A DNA stretch of 64,000 nucleotides, taken from the NCBI RefSeq assembly GCF_910596095.1, contig NC_056539.1, forward strand, positions 20,079,001 through 20,143,000, given 5' to 3'. Each line of letters begins with the position of its first letter. Position 1 is the stretch's first letter. The notes below the pieces were generated by a model that was not told where the DNA came from, made no database searches, and was given only the letters and a program-made list of their open reading frames with translations. The stretch is from Thunnus maccoyii (Eukaryota; Chordata; Actinopteri; Scombriformes; Scombridae). Positions 53,835 to 64,000 of the stretch are shown here, one piece after another. The position numbers were made by a program, and so were the translations under genes.

Positions 53835-53953
53835 GCTCTGCAGAATACATGCCGGGATTACTAAAGTTATTTAATGGGAGCAGAAGTCTTTGCTGTTTTT
53901 AGGTGTTTTAGAAAGTCTTGGGCACTCACATGAGTTCCAGGGAGTCAGCCAAG
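53835..53953 (+). other. armc9: armc9 5' leader in exon 2, with upstream ORF
   Basis: The acceptor CTTTGCAG at 53827-53834 opens the exon that carries the start codon at 53954. The leader contains a complete 17-codon uORF (53849-53902, ATG to TAG) that ends 27 nt before an in-frame alternative ATG (53930) and 51 nt before the conserved MGDILA start. The uORF could lower translation of the main frame. Confidence 0.6.
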
Positions 53954-56900
53954 ATGGGGGACATCTTGGCTACTGAAGCCAATCTTCTTGGAATGATCAA
54001 GGAGGTAAACATTTTGAGAATGCATTGTTCAGTATCCAGACCAGTGTGAGCATCATAACAAGTCCATCATATTAAACAAGCTGCCCATGTCCTCTCCAAT
54101 ATGCCAAACCATATATAAAACCATGATATTGGATTCACATAAAAGAAGAGTTTGTCCAGCTTGTTTAATTTCAATGGTTTTATAATGATAAAGGACATCA
54201 ACAAAATGATACTTGAAATGCAGCTTCGTTCTGCACTGATTAAGCTGGAACTGACAGCATTTGTGTTTGTTTTGTGTCTTTGGTAGTACCTTAAGTTTGA
54301 GGAATTTGAAGAGACTGTTCGCAGTTTCGACAAGGAGTGCAAAAGCAAAGGCAAGCTCGTCTCAAAGCCTCAAGGAAGTACTCTCAGAGACTCAAAGACT
54401 TGTGCCATTCAGGTAAGTGATAACATTCTTATAAGCAGTTGTTCCACCAGGTTGGCTGATTATTTTTGTAGGATGCCAGTTGTGAAGAGCAGGATTTGAC
54501 AAGGTTGGAGAAAAGTGGGAAGGACTTACTCCGAGACATGGCTTATTATTAACATGCAGTTATTGCAGCCTTAGAAATATTAACCTGTGTTTTTGATGAA
54601 TCTTTATATTATGTAACTCAACAGTTTGCTATATGGTATAGTCCCTAAGCAGCTCAGATTTTGAAGAAGATAGAGTTAAGACTTTGCAAACTCATGTGTT
54701 TTAAAACATATTTTTCTAAAGCCATTCTTGTAGTTTCTTTTTTATTGATCCTATCTGTAAGCATTGGCTGGTCTTTTTAAAAGTCTTAAAATTGTTCTTG
54801 TTGGTGGTGGTAAATGACATCTTTGCATAATTCTTGTTTTTTCCTAATTACTCACTTCTCTTTTATTCTGTCTATCCACACAGAAAGACCTCCTTAGCGC
54901 TTTTGATGATGGAGACAACAAGGTGTTCTTTGAACTGTGGACAGAGAATATTCCCTCTGAAATAAAAGACACTGACGCTGAGGCCCAGAGCCTGGAGTTC
55001 CACCTTCACATCCACTTCACCATCTACCCACTGAAAGGGCACCCTGGTAGACACGTATGTGGATCCATGTATTTGTTTGTTTGTTTGTTTGTTTTGTTTA
55101 AATATTCATTTAACAATAGCATTCAAACAAAATCCCATTATGCTGTGCAACCCTATAGTTGATTATAATTATGTGTTGTTTTTCAAACTGTCCAGTAGGC
55201 TGTGCTACAGGTCAAGCATGCTCTCTTAACACAGTGGACAATCTATGATATTATTGTTGTACTACTCAAACATTAATTATATAATTTATAACCTCCGTGG
55301 TGCAATTTTCACTGAGCAGGTCATTAAAGTTTAAATTCATGCATTTATAGAGATGTTATATGAAATGGTTTCTTCTTCCTGTTTTCTGTGGTGGTAGCAG
55401 CTCAAGAGAAAATATATTGAAGAGAATGTGTGTATGCAACAGAAGAAGTGCTTTAAATGATGTAATGAGTCTTTTGAAATTTTGCCAAAGGACTTTAAAT
55501 AAACCAATTAACAGTAGATCCCTTAATCTGTTTCCAGGACCAGGCAGAGTTTGAGGAGAGGATTTCCCACTTCAAACAGTACCTGGAGACTCAGGGAGCA
55601 GCACTGAGCCAGACCACAGAGTTTCTGCCTTACTATGCCTTGCCTTTTGTTCCCAACCCCACTGTCCACCCCTCCTTCAAAGATCTTTTCCAGGTGCTCA
55701 GCTAATAGAACATTACCTAGTTGGTAATTGCCAACTAGTTATTACATATGTAACATTATGACCCAGTGCCACCTCCTGAATGAACATAACCATATTTTCT
55801 TCTAACCTACGTTATGTTTATTAAGGATTCCTGGATTCCACAGTTGAAGGATAAGCTTGAGCAGTTTCTGTCTGTGACACTGAAGCCGTCCAACAGCCCA
55901 AGGCTGCTGAATTTATATGTATCCTTTATTGTGGCAGACTCACATGTCATTGCAGAGAACTTTGTGAAAGGTTAACTAGTTCATATTTCTGTCTCAGCTG
56001 CTGACACTGGCCTGCTTTTGAACAGGACAAATTGGGACTTTCAGTTAACAAAGGTGTTTAATCAAGCAATGACAAATGAAATATGTCTAAAAGGTCTGTG
56101 TATTTTTTGTATAAACCTTCAGTGTACAGATGGGTGACTTAATATTTTTTTGCTGTCTGCCTTTGTTGTTCTATGGCGTATATGAATATCAGTTATGCAA
56201 ATCTAAAATGTTCTGAATTTCAAATTAGACCCAACTGCCAGTCACCGTAGCTATATAATTGTACAGTTGGAAAAAAACAACTCTATATAATATCTACCAA
56301 GTGCTCAGTTAAGTTTCTTACATTGCCATTGAACTGGGTGGCATGCCGACAATTTACTATTGAGATAAAAGGCCGGACCATGTGGTGTCTTGAACCACAT
56401 GTGCTGCTTGAACCAAAGTTTGCAAAACTAGGTTTTAAACCTCTTAACTGTGTGGTTCTCTGTTCAAGACCAATTCATGTAGGATCAAGGTGCCAGGTTA
56501 GGAAGAGGTTAGTTGCAAGGCCTAGTCACTGGGTGTAACATGTGTTACGCATGCTAACATTAACCTAGCTAACCTAGCGGTGTGGCTATGCAATAACCTG
56601 ACTATGAACAACACGGACATCACAACGATAGTTCAGTGAATAACCTTAGCCAAATCAATACATGTACAGTAAGTTAAACATCCTTGCTTAGCCGTGCTAT
56701 GCTTCACCATGTTGCTAGGCTATGCCCAGTTGGTACCAGTCCCTGAAGAAAGAGATGCTTTGTGGTGTTCTGCTTCTTAGCTGGTGAATCCATGGAAGAG
56801 ACAGGCTGAGAAGAGTTTGGCTCCAAAGCTGAAAGGATGCAGGATTTGCTGTGTAAGTCTGGTGTGCCAGTCGTGCAGGTCAGAGGGCCCAGGTCCAGTC

Positions 56901-59900
56901 CTTTGTGTAGAGTTAGTGGCAAGCTAACTCTGTTTTGTGGCTCCTGTACTTGTTAAACCAGCCAGCAGACTTGTGTGGTAGCTGCTGGCACTAGAAAACT
57001 TTTCTGAGTCTTAGGCAGGCTCTGGCGTTTTCTGCCGTAAAGAAAGAGTTCTGTGTTTGTCTGCTGTGAGCAGGCCACACAAGAGAGCAGAGAGCTGTGA
57101 GGAGAAAGAGGAGCTGAGAGCTGCTCCTTCAGCAGCTGGAGGTGAACAAGAGCAAGGAGTTGTTCCAGCCACAGCTGGAGGAGAAAAAGAGAAAGATAAG
57201 AGGGGAATCTCTTGTTTTGATAACCTGGATCCATAGGTGGAGCTTCATACTTTGGGTGTGAACCCCCAGGGCTCAGCTTTCTTGGAGTCTTGAAACATGT
57301 GGTCCCCTAGTGAGTCCTAACAACATTTAAATCTCAAATAAGAAGCCTTTCTTTTGGTGACCTAAGAATTCATTAACAGTCACACTATTGCCCAGATCTG
57401 GTTGTTTCATATCCTGCAAACAACTCTTGTCTGATTTGCATTTATAAATGGCTAGGTTTGAGCATGGCATGACCTAAAGTAACACTAACTCACCCTTACC
57501 CCTTCAGAGCAGAAGGGCAAGTGAAGGATAACAAGAATTGTTGCCTTTACTGGAAATCCAGCGGGTTAGGGTTAGGGCTGACCAAAGAAAATCTGTCTTG
57601 TGTGTACATTGGTAAAACATAAAGAGAGAGGTTATCGAGCTTCTATAATTTTTTACTGTGCAAACAGTTTGACAGGCAGAATGTTTGGCAGCTGACGAGA
57701 CATACTCACACATGAAAACAAATGTTTACGCTTAAAAAATTATCTTGTTGGAGAAAGATGATTGTAACAGTTACTCAAGTGTATGTAAACACACTGAATG
57801 ACAGCTGTGTTTGCCCATGCAAAGGGGTTGGTCCACAGGAATTTTGGAAACTAATATGTCCCTCCCTTTAAAACAAACTGGTATTGATTCTATATCAACA
57901 CTGGTATCTGGTCATACAAGGAAATAGATGAGGTAGATTAAGTCAATCCTAAACAAATGTCTGTGACGATTATGCCTGCTTGAAACAGGATGTAAAATAT
58001 ACCATGTGTTTGTCTTGTGCTCTGTCAAACTCAAGCAAGACATTACATCTTTATATACCCTTTGATTTGAATGTTACTCTGGGTGGGAGCATAGGATAAG
58101 GAAACAAATACAATAGAAATGTTTGATTGGTGCTCAATTGAGTGCAAGTGTGTATTCTTTAACAGACATCATGCAGAAGGAGGGTGGAAGAAGTACTAAA
58201 GGTAAATGTCCCTGTCAAGTAATCTACTTTTGGGAGTGTGTCTGTCCATCTGGCATATGATATCTGTCATATGGAAGATACAGACACCAACTACAGACTA
58301 TCTAATTGCATTAAAGAAGACAGAAGATCAAATAGTGCTGTTTAAATTATACAACAAATTCAGATTGTTGTTGAACTACTCCACAGCACAAAATAGCATA
58401 CAGTAATGTCATATTCATATGTTAATTCGTTACTTATTTTTCTGGTGAAAAAGTTTGATTTTTTTGTGTGTAATTGACAGCCCACAATGATTTGAAAGGA
58501 CAGAAGGGATAGTGAGAAGCTTTGCCAAATATTTGTGCTGGAGCTCTGTTAGTGCTGCAGTTGGTTTCAGATAGAGGTTGATAAAGGTTAATATTTATTT
58601 AAGGATAGAATTCATATCTTGCATAGTGACTTGCAGACGTAGTGTGTAAAATCTTTGTAAAAGGTTAATAAAAAACATCCATCTTTTCATTTTTTTATTT
58701 CAATTCTCAAAAAGAAACATTTGATATGTTATGACTGTTACAGCCACATAAGCGTTACTGGTGATATGAATGCAGTTTATTCGTTCGTGTTTGTTTTGTG
58801 CAACCTTTTTCTGTGCATGTTTGCATGACGGACACAGAGGCAATGCAGCAGTTACAGCTCCAACTGGTTGAGTCGGACCGCCGCATCACCAGCTACATGC
58901 GGAAGTTCAACAAGATGCAAGCCGACTACCACAACCTTATTGGAATCACCGCTGAGCTGGTTGACTCATTGGAGGCCACTGTCAGCGGAAAAATGGTATG
59001 CCAGGTTGACTGTAGAGCAAACAAACACATTTTAACACTACAGCTACAGGCTACACAGAGACAAGAACAAGGCAGACACACAGAGAGAGAGACACACACA
59101 CACACACACTGACGCTAATGAGTGGTGCACACACACAAACAGTAGACAGACATAAAGGCTTTAATTTGACTGTCACATTTGTATATGCAAAAACGTAACA
59201 TAAAATACCTTATTTTGCTTATTTTTAATATGCACACACTTTCATGTGCACTATGCCACTAGTGACATAGTTATTATGGCAACACAGCCCTCCCTCCCCT
59301 TACTCACACACAGTACAAAGCCCAAGAAGCCTGCTGTGTTTTTTTTGCAGATTTCCCCTGAGTACCTGCAGTCTGTGTGTGTTCGCCTGTTCAGCAGCCA
59401 GATGAGGCAGAGCGTGGTGCAGAGCACTGACTTCACCAGGCCTGGCACTGTGAGTGAGAGTGCCTCTCTTTTCTCCCTCTCTCTCCTTTACATCTCACTG
59501 ATAGAATAACACAACACAAGGCCTCGAGGCAAGATGATTAAGATGATACAAGCATGAAAAATGTCAAGCGGGGGACTGCTGATGGGAGCCAGTCCTATAA
59601 ATACTTGCAGAGAAAACTGCCCTCAGGGCCTCATGTCACAGATATTGGTCGATTGGTCTTATTAATGTAGTAATCCCACAGTTTTCTGACAACAGATGAT
59701 GGGATCCCGGCATTGCATTAATACACATCAATGTGGAAGGCTTGTTAGAAAAGTAAATATACACAACATGAACACAAAATCAAAATTCTAAAGTTTATCA
59801 CTTTTTAAATTTAACTTTGAATAATGGGCAGAATGCAAATGATCCATATGGTTGATTGCATGCTAAAGGAGCTTGCAGAGTAGAAATATTCCATTTAAGC

Positions 59901-62900
59901 AGCTAGCCTATAGCTGCTTAAATAAAAACGTTCATATCCTTGTTTCCATCGTTTGATAGTTGTGACGTTGTGGCTGTGAAAAGATACCCCCCCCCCCATA
60001 TAGCTGTAATTCAAGCCTGGATACAAAAGAAATGCTCTAAACTGAAACAAAACTTTCCACATTGATTCCATGACAGACATGCTTACTGTCAGTGGCCTTC
60101 ATTTTGGTGTTGAACTCTGGCTTGTGAAATCTTGTTTCTTTCTGTTTTGAACTGATCAACTTCTTTCTGTGTGTTTGTGTTGTTGCGTGTGTGATGCTTT
60201 TGTCCACAAAGGGATATTGCTCTATGAGTCCCTATGATGATGGCTATGTAAGTTTCATATGTTTTCATCTTTACTTCCTTGTCATCTCACAGGTCCCCGA
60301 GTCGCTCTCCACTCCTCATCTTGCTTGTGTCTCGCCATGTCTCCTCCTCCTCCTCCTCCTCTCCTTTTCTTTATGTGTGCCTCCCCTTCCTTAACAACAG
60401 ATAGCCTAACTTTCTTGGCCTGCCTTTGTGTTCAGTATATGTTCCCTGCCATTTTCCTCCAGTTCCTATTAGATTGTCCTAGTTTAAAATGATGTTTGAC
60501 CTCATTTGAGGTAAGAATGACCCCTTTTGTCAGGCTACTTGTTAAGCTAAACAAGAGCGTCTCTTTCAGGGCAGACCTCATCATTAAATTCACTTGTTCC
60601 CTAAGACTGAGTCATTGTTCCTCCCCTCAGCACTCTTTATTGGCTATCTGTCTTCTATTTTTTAAGGTAAACGCTGTCAATCTCATTTTTCCCCTCTTGT
60701 GCAGTTTTTGAAAGAGTTAGACAGACACTGTGACAGGACAAGAATGGCCAACACAAGGCACTTTAATGTAAAAGCACTTCTCACGCTCAGGTTGTCAAAC
60801 ACGGTGGGTTGAATTACAGTCATTTGAAAAGAGGCAACAAGAAAGTTTTATATAATTGTAATGTTCATAACACCATCAATAGCAGGTACTCAGGTTAAAC
60901 ATATAACACGTAAAATGAAATTGCTAATATACAATAGCAGATTCAGCTTTTAACAACTTTGATGTTTATTTCCTGTTTTGATTGCCAAGAGCGGCGTAAC
61001 AATAGTCACCTATCCTGCTAGGCTGGATATAATATTTGTCTTGGCTGTAGCTCAGCACAGAGGCATGAACATATTTGTCCTCACACAGACAAGCAACTGC
61101 TCTCCTTCACATTGCAAGATAACACCATAGTTGACCATAGTTATCAGGCTCTAAAATTGAGATAATCATAATCATCGTGAGTCATTTTTTTTTTTTTTTT
61201 TTTTTTTGCTACTCTGCTAGGGTTTAGCGCCCTAGGGAGAAATTAAACCTGGTTCAGAGACCAGAGAGAGAACAAAAGTTGACCTTGGGTTATCCTTATA
61301 GTCATAAGAGAGCAACAGGTGAGAGGACAGATTAAAGATGTGAGGAGAGTACAAGCATCACTTATGTAAACTGTGTATTCAGGGAATTCAGGTCAAGCCT
61401 ATGCATTGTGTAGGTGGCCAGCTGAAATCTGAGATTAAGATAGATAGATAAACAGAGTACTATATTAGTCCCGAAGGGAAATTGAAGTGTTACTGCAGCT
61501 ACTTGACATAAATCAAAATACAAAAACAATGAGGTAGGTAAAGAAATAAATGCAGTTAAAGGCTAAATTATATACATAAACTAAATAGACTAACTCAAAT
61601 ATAAAATAAATAAAAAGAATAGCTAAAAATAGATTAGAGACTAGAGATATGACCATAACTATAATATACTATTTGCAAACTTAAACTAAACTCAAAATTG
61701 TATTAAAAAATTTGAAATGATTTGGTGTAGTACTTATATCCTCTTTCTATTGTTATTGAACCAAGCTATTTACACATTCAGCATAAGTTTTTGGCTTTTT
61801 CTCTTGATACACAGCAATGGAGAATAATTGTTGCCTGTGACATATATATGTGCACTAATCCTTAGTTGGGTATCACTCTCTGGAAAGCCTCCAGGGTCCA
61901 TGTTTCCCCCAGTGTCAAATCTCTCAGTGAAACGTGTCCCCCTTGCCCTTCAGCATGCTTCAGGGGAACTGAAATGTTTAGAGAGAAAGGAATTCGGGAA
62001 GGAATTCTGGTATCGATTTTCTTCTCCACTTCCGTGTTACCTGCTGCGCACCAAAGCAAAATGTGGCCAGACCACATGATACCTCAGACGACACGGATCA
62101 CTCCCCCGACCTTACACTGCTCTGGCTATAGGCCTAACCACCGGGGTTCAGATTGGATTTCAGAGCTCAAAATCCCCTTTCAGTTGTAAAAAAGAAAAAC
62201 ACTACCCTCCACACACATCAACACCACAATGCTATACTACACTGTTCAGAAGCCTCCTTTTGAAATGACTACATAACGAGCAACAGTAAAAGCGAGCTGA
62301 GGTGAAAGAAATGAAGGCATGGCTGTTTCACACTAACCCTCCCTCTCTGGTACTTTCTACTTATTGAATTATCTTAGCCTACTTGTGACTGACTGCATGG
62401 GTGATGTTCCCGAACAGAACTATACTGTATGTTTGGGTATTCAGCATGTACCCCAAGCACGATGTATGCATGTCCATACACTGTTAATGACTGATGTAGA
62501 CAGCACCTTACTTAAATGTATTAGATGAAGAACACTATTGGGTAAGTAGGGGGGTGATAAAAGGTTGTAACAAAGGCATGTGTTATGTTTCCTAATACAG
62601 TAAGTGTGTGATAAATGTGGTCTGAAATAATCAAAATCTGATATAGACTCTGCTCCTCCTTGTCTTCTATTCTCGATTTCGCTCTCTCTCTCTCTCTCTC
62701 TTAGGCCTCCTCAATGCTACGAGCCTCCATTGCACCACAGTAAGTCTCACATTTGAACAGGTTATCTGCTGCAAAAATGTACTGCTTATCTACAACCCCA
62801 TCTAATATGTCATGTATAGTCGTTGTAGATCAGTGGCAGCTTGGGGCTGTGTAGTGCCATAGTCAAAGATCACTGACATGTCTTTTCTACTGATCTCCAG

Positions 62901-63716
62901 GAGATCTAAGGAAGTGCCAATGCTGCCCTCACTGGACTATGAGAAGCTGAAGAAAGACTTGGTTGAAGGTTTAGACCGACACCGGTCCCTGTTGCTTCAG
63001 GCGCTGCGCTGGGTTAATATTCATATTACTGTTTAAATTCATAATCTTCTATTCCTCTTATACCATGTGTTATATTTTTCATAAATTGATATTTTCATGA
63101 TAATAACTTCTACACTTATTCATATTCATTTTTATCTACTTCTGCTTCTTTTTGCTCAATCTCCTAAGGCTGTGATCTGTACTTTTTTCATACTTTGATC
63201 CTTATATGTTGACTTTATTTGACTTTGCTGTTTGTTACCGTTTGCTGCTGTAATGATCCAGTTTCCCTTCATGGCTGCTAAAAATTTAGTCTTCCTAAAT
63301 TAGCATGATAGGATATTTTGACTATAACCTTGGTAGTAATACTAGCAGTCATTAGCATATTACAGACAGACTAGTGTCAAGGGGTTTTTATGATATTTTT
63401 AAGATGGCTAACAAAGTCATGCCTTTCATAGTAACGCAGTATATCTTTAGTCCTCTGTGTAGAAGTTTCATTGGAACATTGCGGGGAGAAGAATGAAAAC
63501 ATTTAGGTTTTACTTTGGGGTGCCTGATAAGTACAGTAGTTTGTGAGCATGTAGGAGAGAAGAGTACCATTTATATTTTTGCATGTTGGTCTAATTGGTC
63601 GGTGTGTTTCTCGCGTTCTTTAGAGACTGACTCGCTCACTCCCTGGTGAGCAGAGAGACACGGTGCTTCAAGCCTACATCAGCAATGATCTCCTGGAACG
63701 CTACTGCACAAAACAG
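53954..63716 (+). CDS. armc9: ARMC9, LisH/armadillo cilium-base protein, 5' half (gene runs off the window)
   Basis: Coding exons: 53954-54004, 54287-54412, 54884-55054, 55538-55693, 55826-55918, 58177-58201, 58838-58995, 59351-59449, 62705-62739, 62901-63012, 63624-63716. Phases agree throughout and give the first 373 residues, opening [19 protein letters not shown]. Human ARMC9 aligns over this whole length from memory (MGDILAHESELLGLVKEYL..., [20 protein letters not shown]..., [33 protein letters not shown]). A LisH-type motif lies at about residues 7-39 and a probable coiled coil at about 200-245; the armadillo repeats lie beyond the window. ARMC9 is a basal-body/centriole protein acting with TOGARAM1 in ciliary axoneme stability, and human mutations cause Joubert syndrome 30. 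An in-frame ATG 24 nt upstream (53930) could add eight residues. An in-frame TAG at 53909-53911 closes the frame above that. The last donor in the window is CAG|GTGGGG at 63716. Confidence 0.97.
55919..58176 (+). other. armc9: armc9 intron 5 (2.3 kb)
   Basis: The segment 56330-57250 is less AT-rich and more repeat-like than the rest, with minus-strand low-complexity Leu/Gln/Ser open frames, but I cannot assign it to a family. A short GGGTTAGGGTTAGGG string (about 57562-57577) is telomere-like by chance or relic. Confidence 0.5.
60339..60364. repeat. (CTC)n run in an armc9 intron
   Basis: About seven CTC units in a pyrimidine-rich segment just downstream of the possible cassette exon at 60212-60247. 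Confidence 0.85.
61185..61207. repeat. Poly(T) tract in an armc9 intron
   Basis: Twenty-three T in a row. It could be the tail of a minus-strand retroposed element, but no body is recognisable beside it. Confidence 0.9.
61439..61650 (+). repeat. Interspersed repeat with GATA run and 'GTCCCGAAGGGAAATT' core, in an armc9 intron
   Basis: TAGATAGATAGATAAA leads into ATATTAGTCCCGAAGGGAAATTG and an A-rich body. This core is a frequent teleost repeat module. Both boundaries are estimated. Confidence 0.55.
62682..62701. repeat. (CT)n microsatellite abutting an armc9 splice acceptor
   Basis: Ten CT units run straight into TTAG|GCC, the acceptor of the exon at 62705. The repeat is therefore the polypyrimidine tract of that intron. 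Confidence 0.9.
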
Positions 63717-64000
63717 GTGGGGCCTTAGCACTGCAGCGTTTAATGTAATTGTATTGTGATATGTTTTTAATATTGTGAATTTTAGTACACATTTTTGTCT
63801 AAATTAATACTACAAAGCCTAAGGCATTCCCTCCAAAATGTCTCCTGATGTGAACTGAAATGACAGTGATTTTGTTTTTCCATTACCATTCAACCCAACA
63901 CGATGAATGTCAACTTGTTAACTTCAAAAGTGATTTTGTATTCATCAGTATCCAAACCAGTGAAAGATCCTCTTGTTATTTAGATTTTAACTCCATACCT

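Larger units (their letters stand above)
59450..62704 (+). other. armc9: Largest armc9 intron in the window (3.3 kb)
   Basis: Contains C, CTC and T tracts, the repeat at 61439, and a 36-nt segment at 60212-60247 that could be an in-phase cassette exon. The rest is unique AT-rich DNA. Confidence 0.6.

Noticed and set aside
57562..57577. Interstitial telomere repeat
   Set aside because: Only about two and a half GGGTTA units, too short to distinguish from chance.

Overview
This is a stretch of vertebrate nuclear DNA, almost certainly from a ray-finned fish. Three genes with GT-AG introns can be rebuilt exon by exon: armc9, polr2h and an mfsd8-like transporter. The interspersed repeats are families I know from teleosts (a GATG-tailed LINE, tRNA-headed SINEs and a short element ending in CCTTTAA). 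Microsatellites are common. One SINE family suggests a percomorph, but that rests on recollection. Nothing looks prokaryotic: there are no operons, CRISPR arrays or phage.

Layout. Positions 1 to about 40,960 hold no gene that I can support. This part carries a decayed LINE (about 1486-2650), SINEs (about 3190 and 15771), another common teleost repeat (about 16380-16694), a TG-rich microsatellite zone (13.1-15.2 kb), long AT-rich stretches, and several low-repeat blocks that read like candidate conserved non-coding elements. They were chosen by eye only. From 41142 to 46770 on the minus strand lies a 10-exon, 498-residue MFSD8/CLN7-like transporter gene. From 49587 to 51977 on the minus strand lies polr2h (RPB8), whose five coding exons join to exactly 150 residues. 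From 53954 to the right edge on the plus strand lies the 5' half of armc9. Eleven coding exons give the first 373 residues, and the gene runs off the window.

polr2h and armc9 are head to head, with their first noncoding exons roughly 500 bp apart, which implies a shared promoter. ETS-type CTTCCGG sites occur there and upstream of the transporter gene. The armc9 side has two GTTGCTAG motifs like RFX half-sites, which fits a cilium gene. The three genes have unrelated jobs: a shared RNA polymerase subunit, a cilium-base protein and a probable endolysosomal membrane protein. I see neighbours rather than a pathway.

I found no convincing new biological system. The best leads are a 25-nt armc9 microexon, a possible unannotated 36-nt in-phase cassette exon in armc9, a microsatellite that serves as the polypyrimidine tract of an armc9 acceptor, a uORF in the armc9 leader, a long acidic loop with a dileucine-like signal in the transporter, and the candidate regulatory blocks in the left 40 kb.
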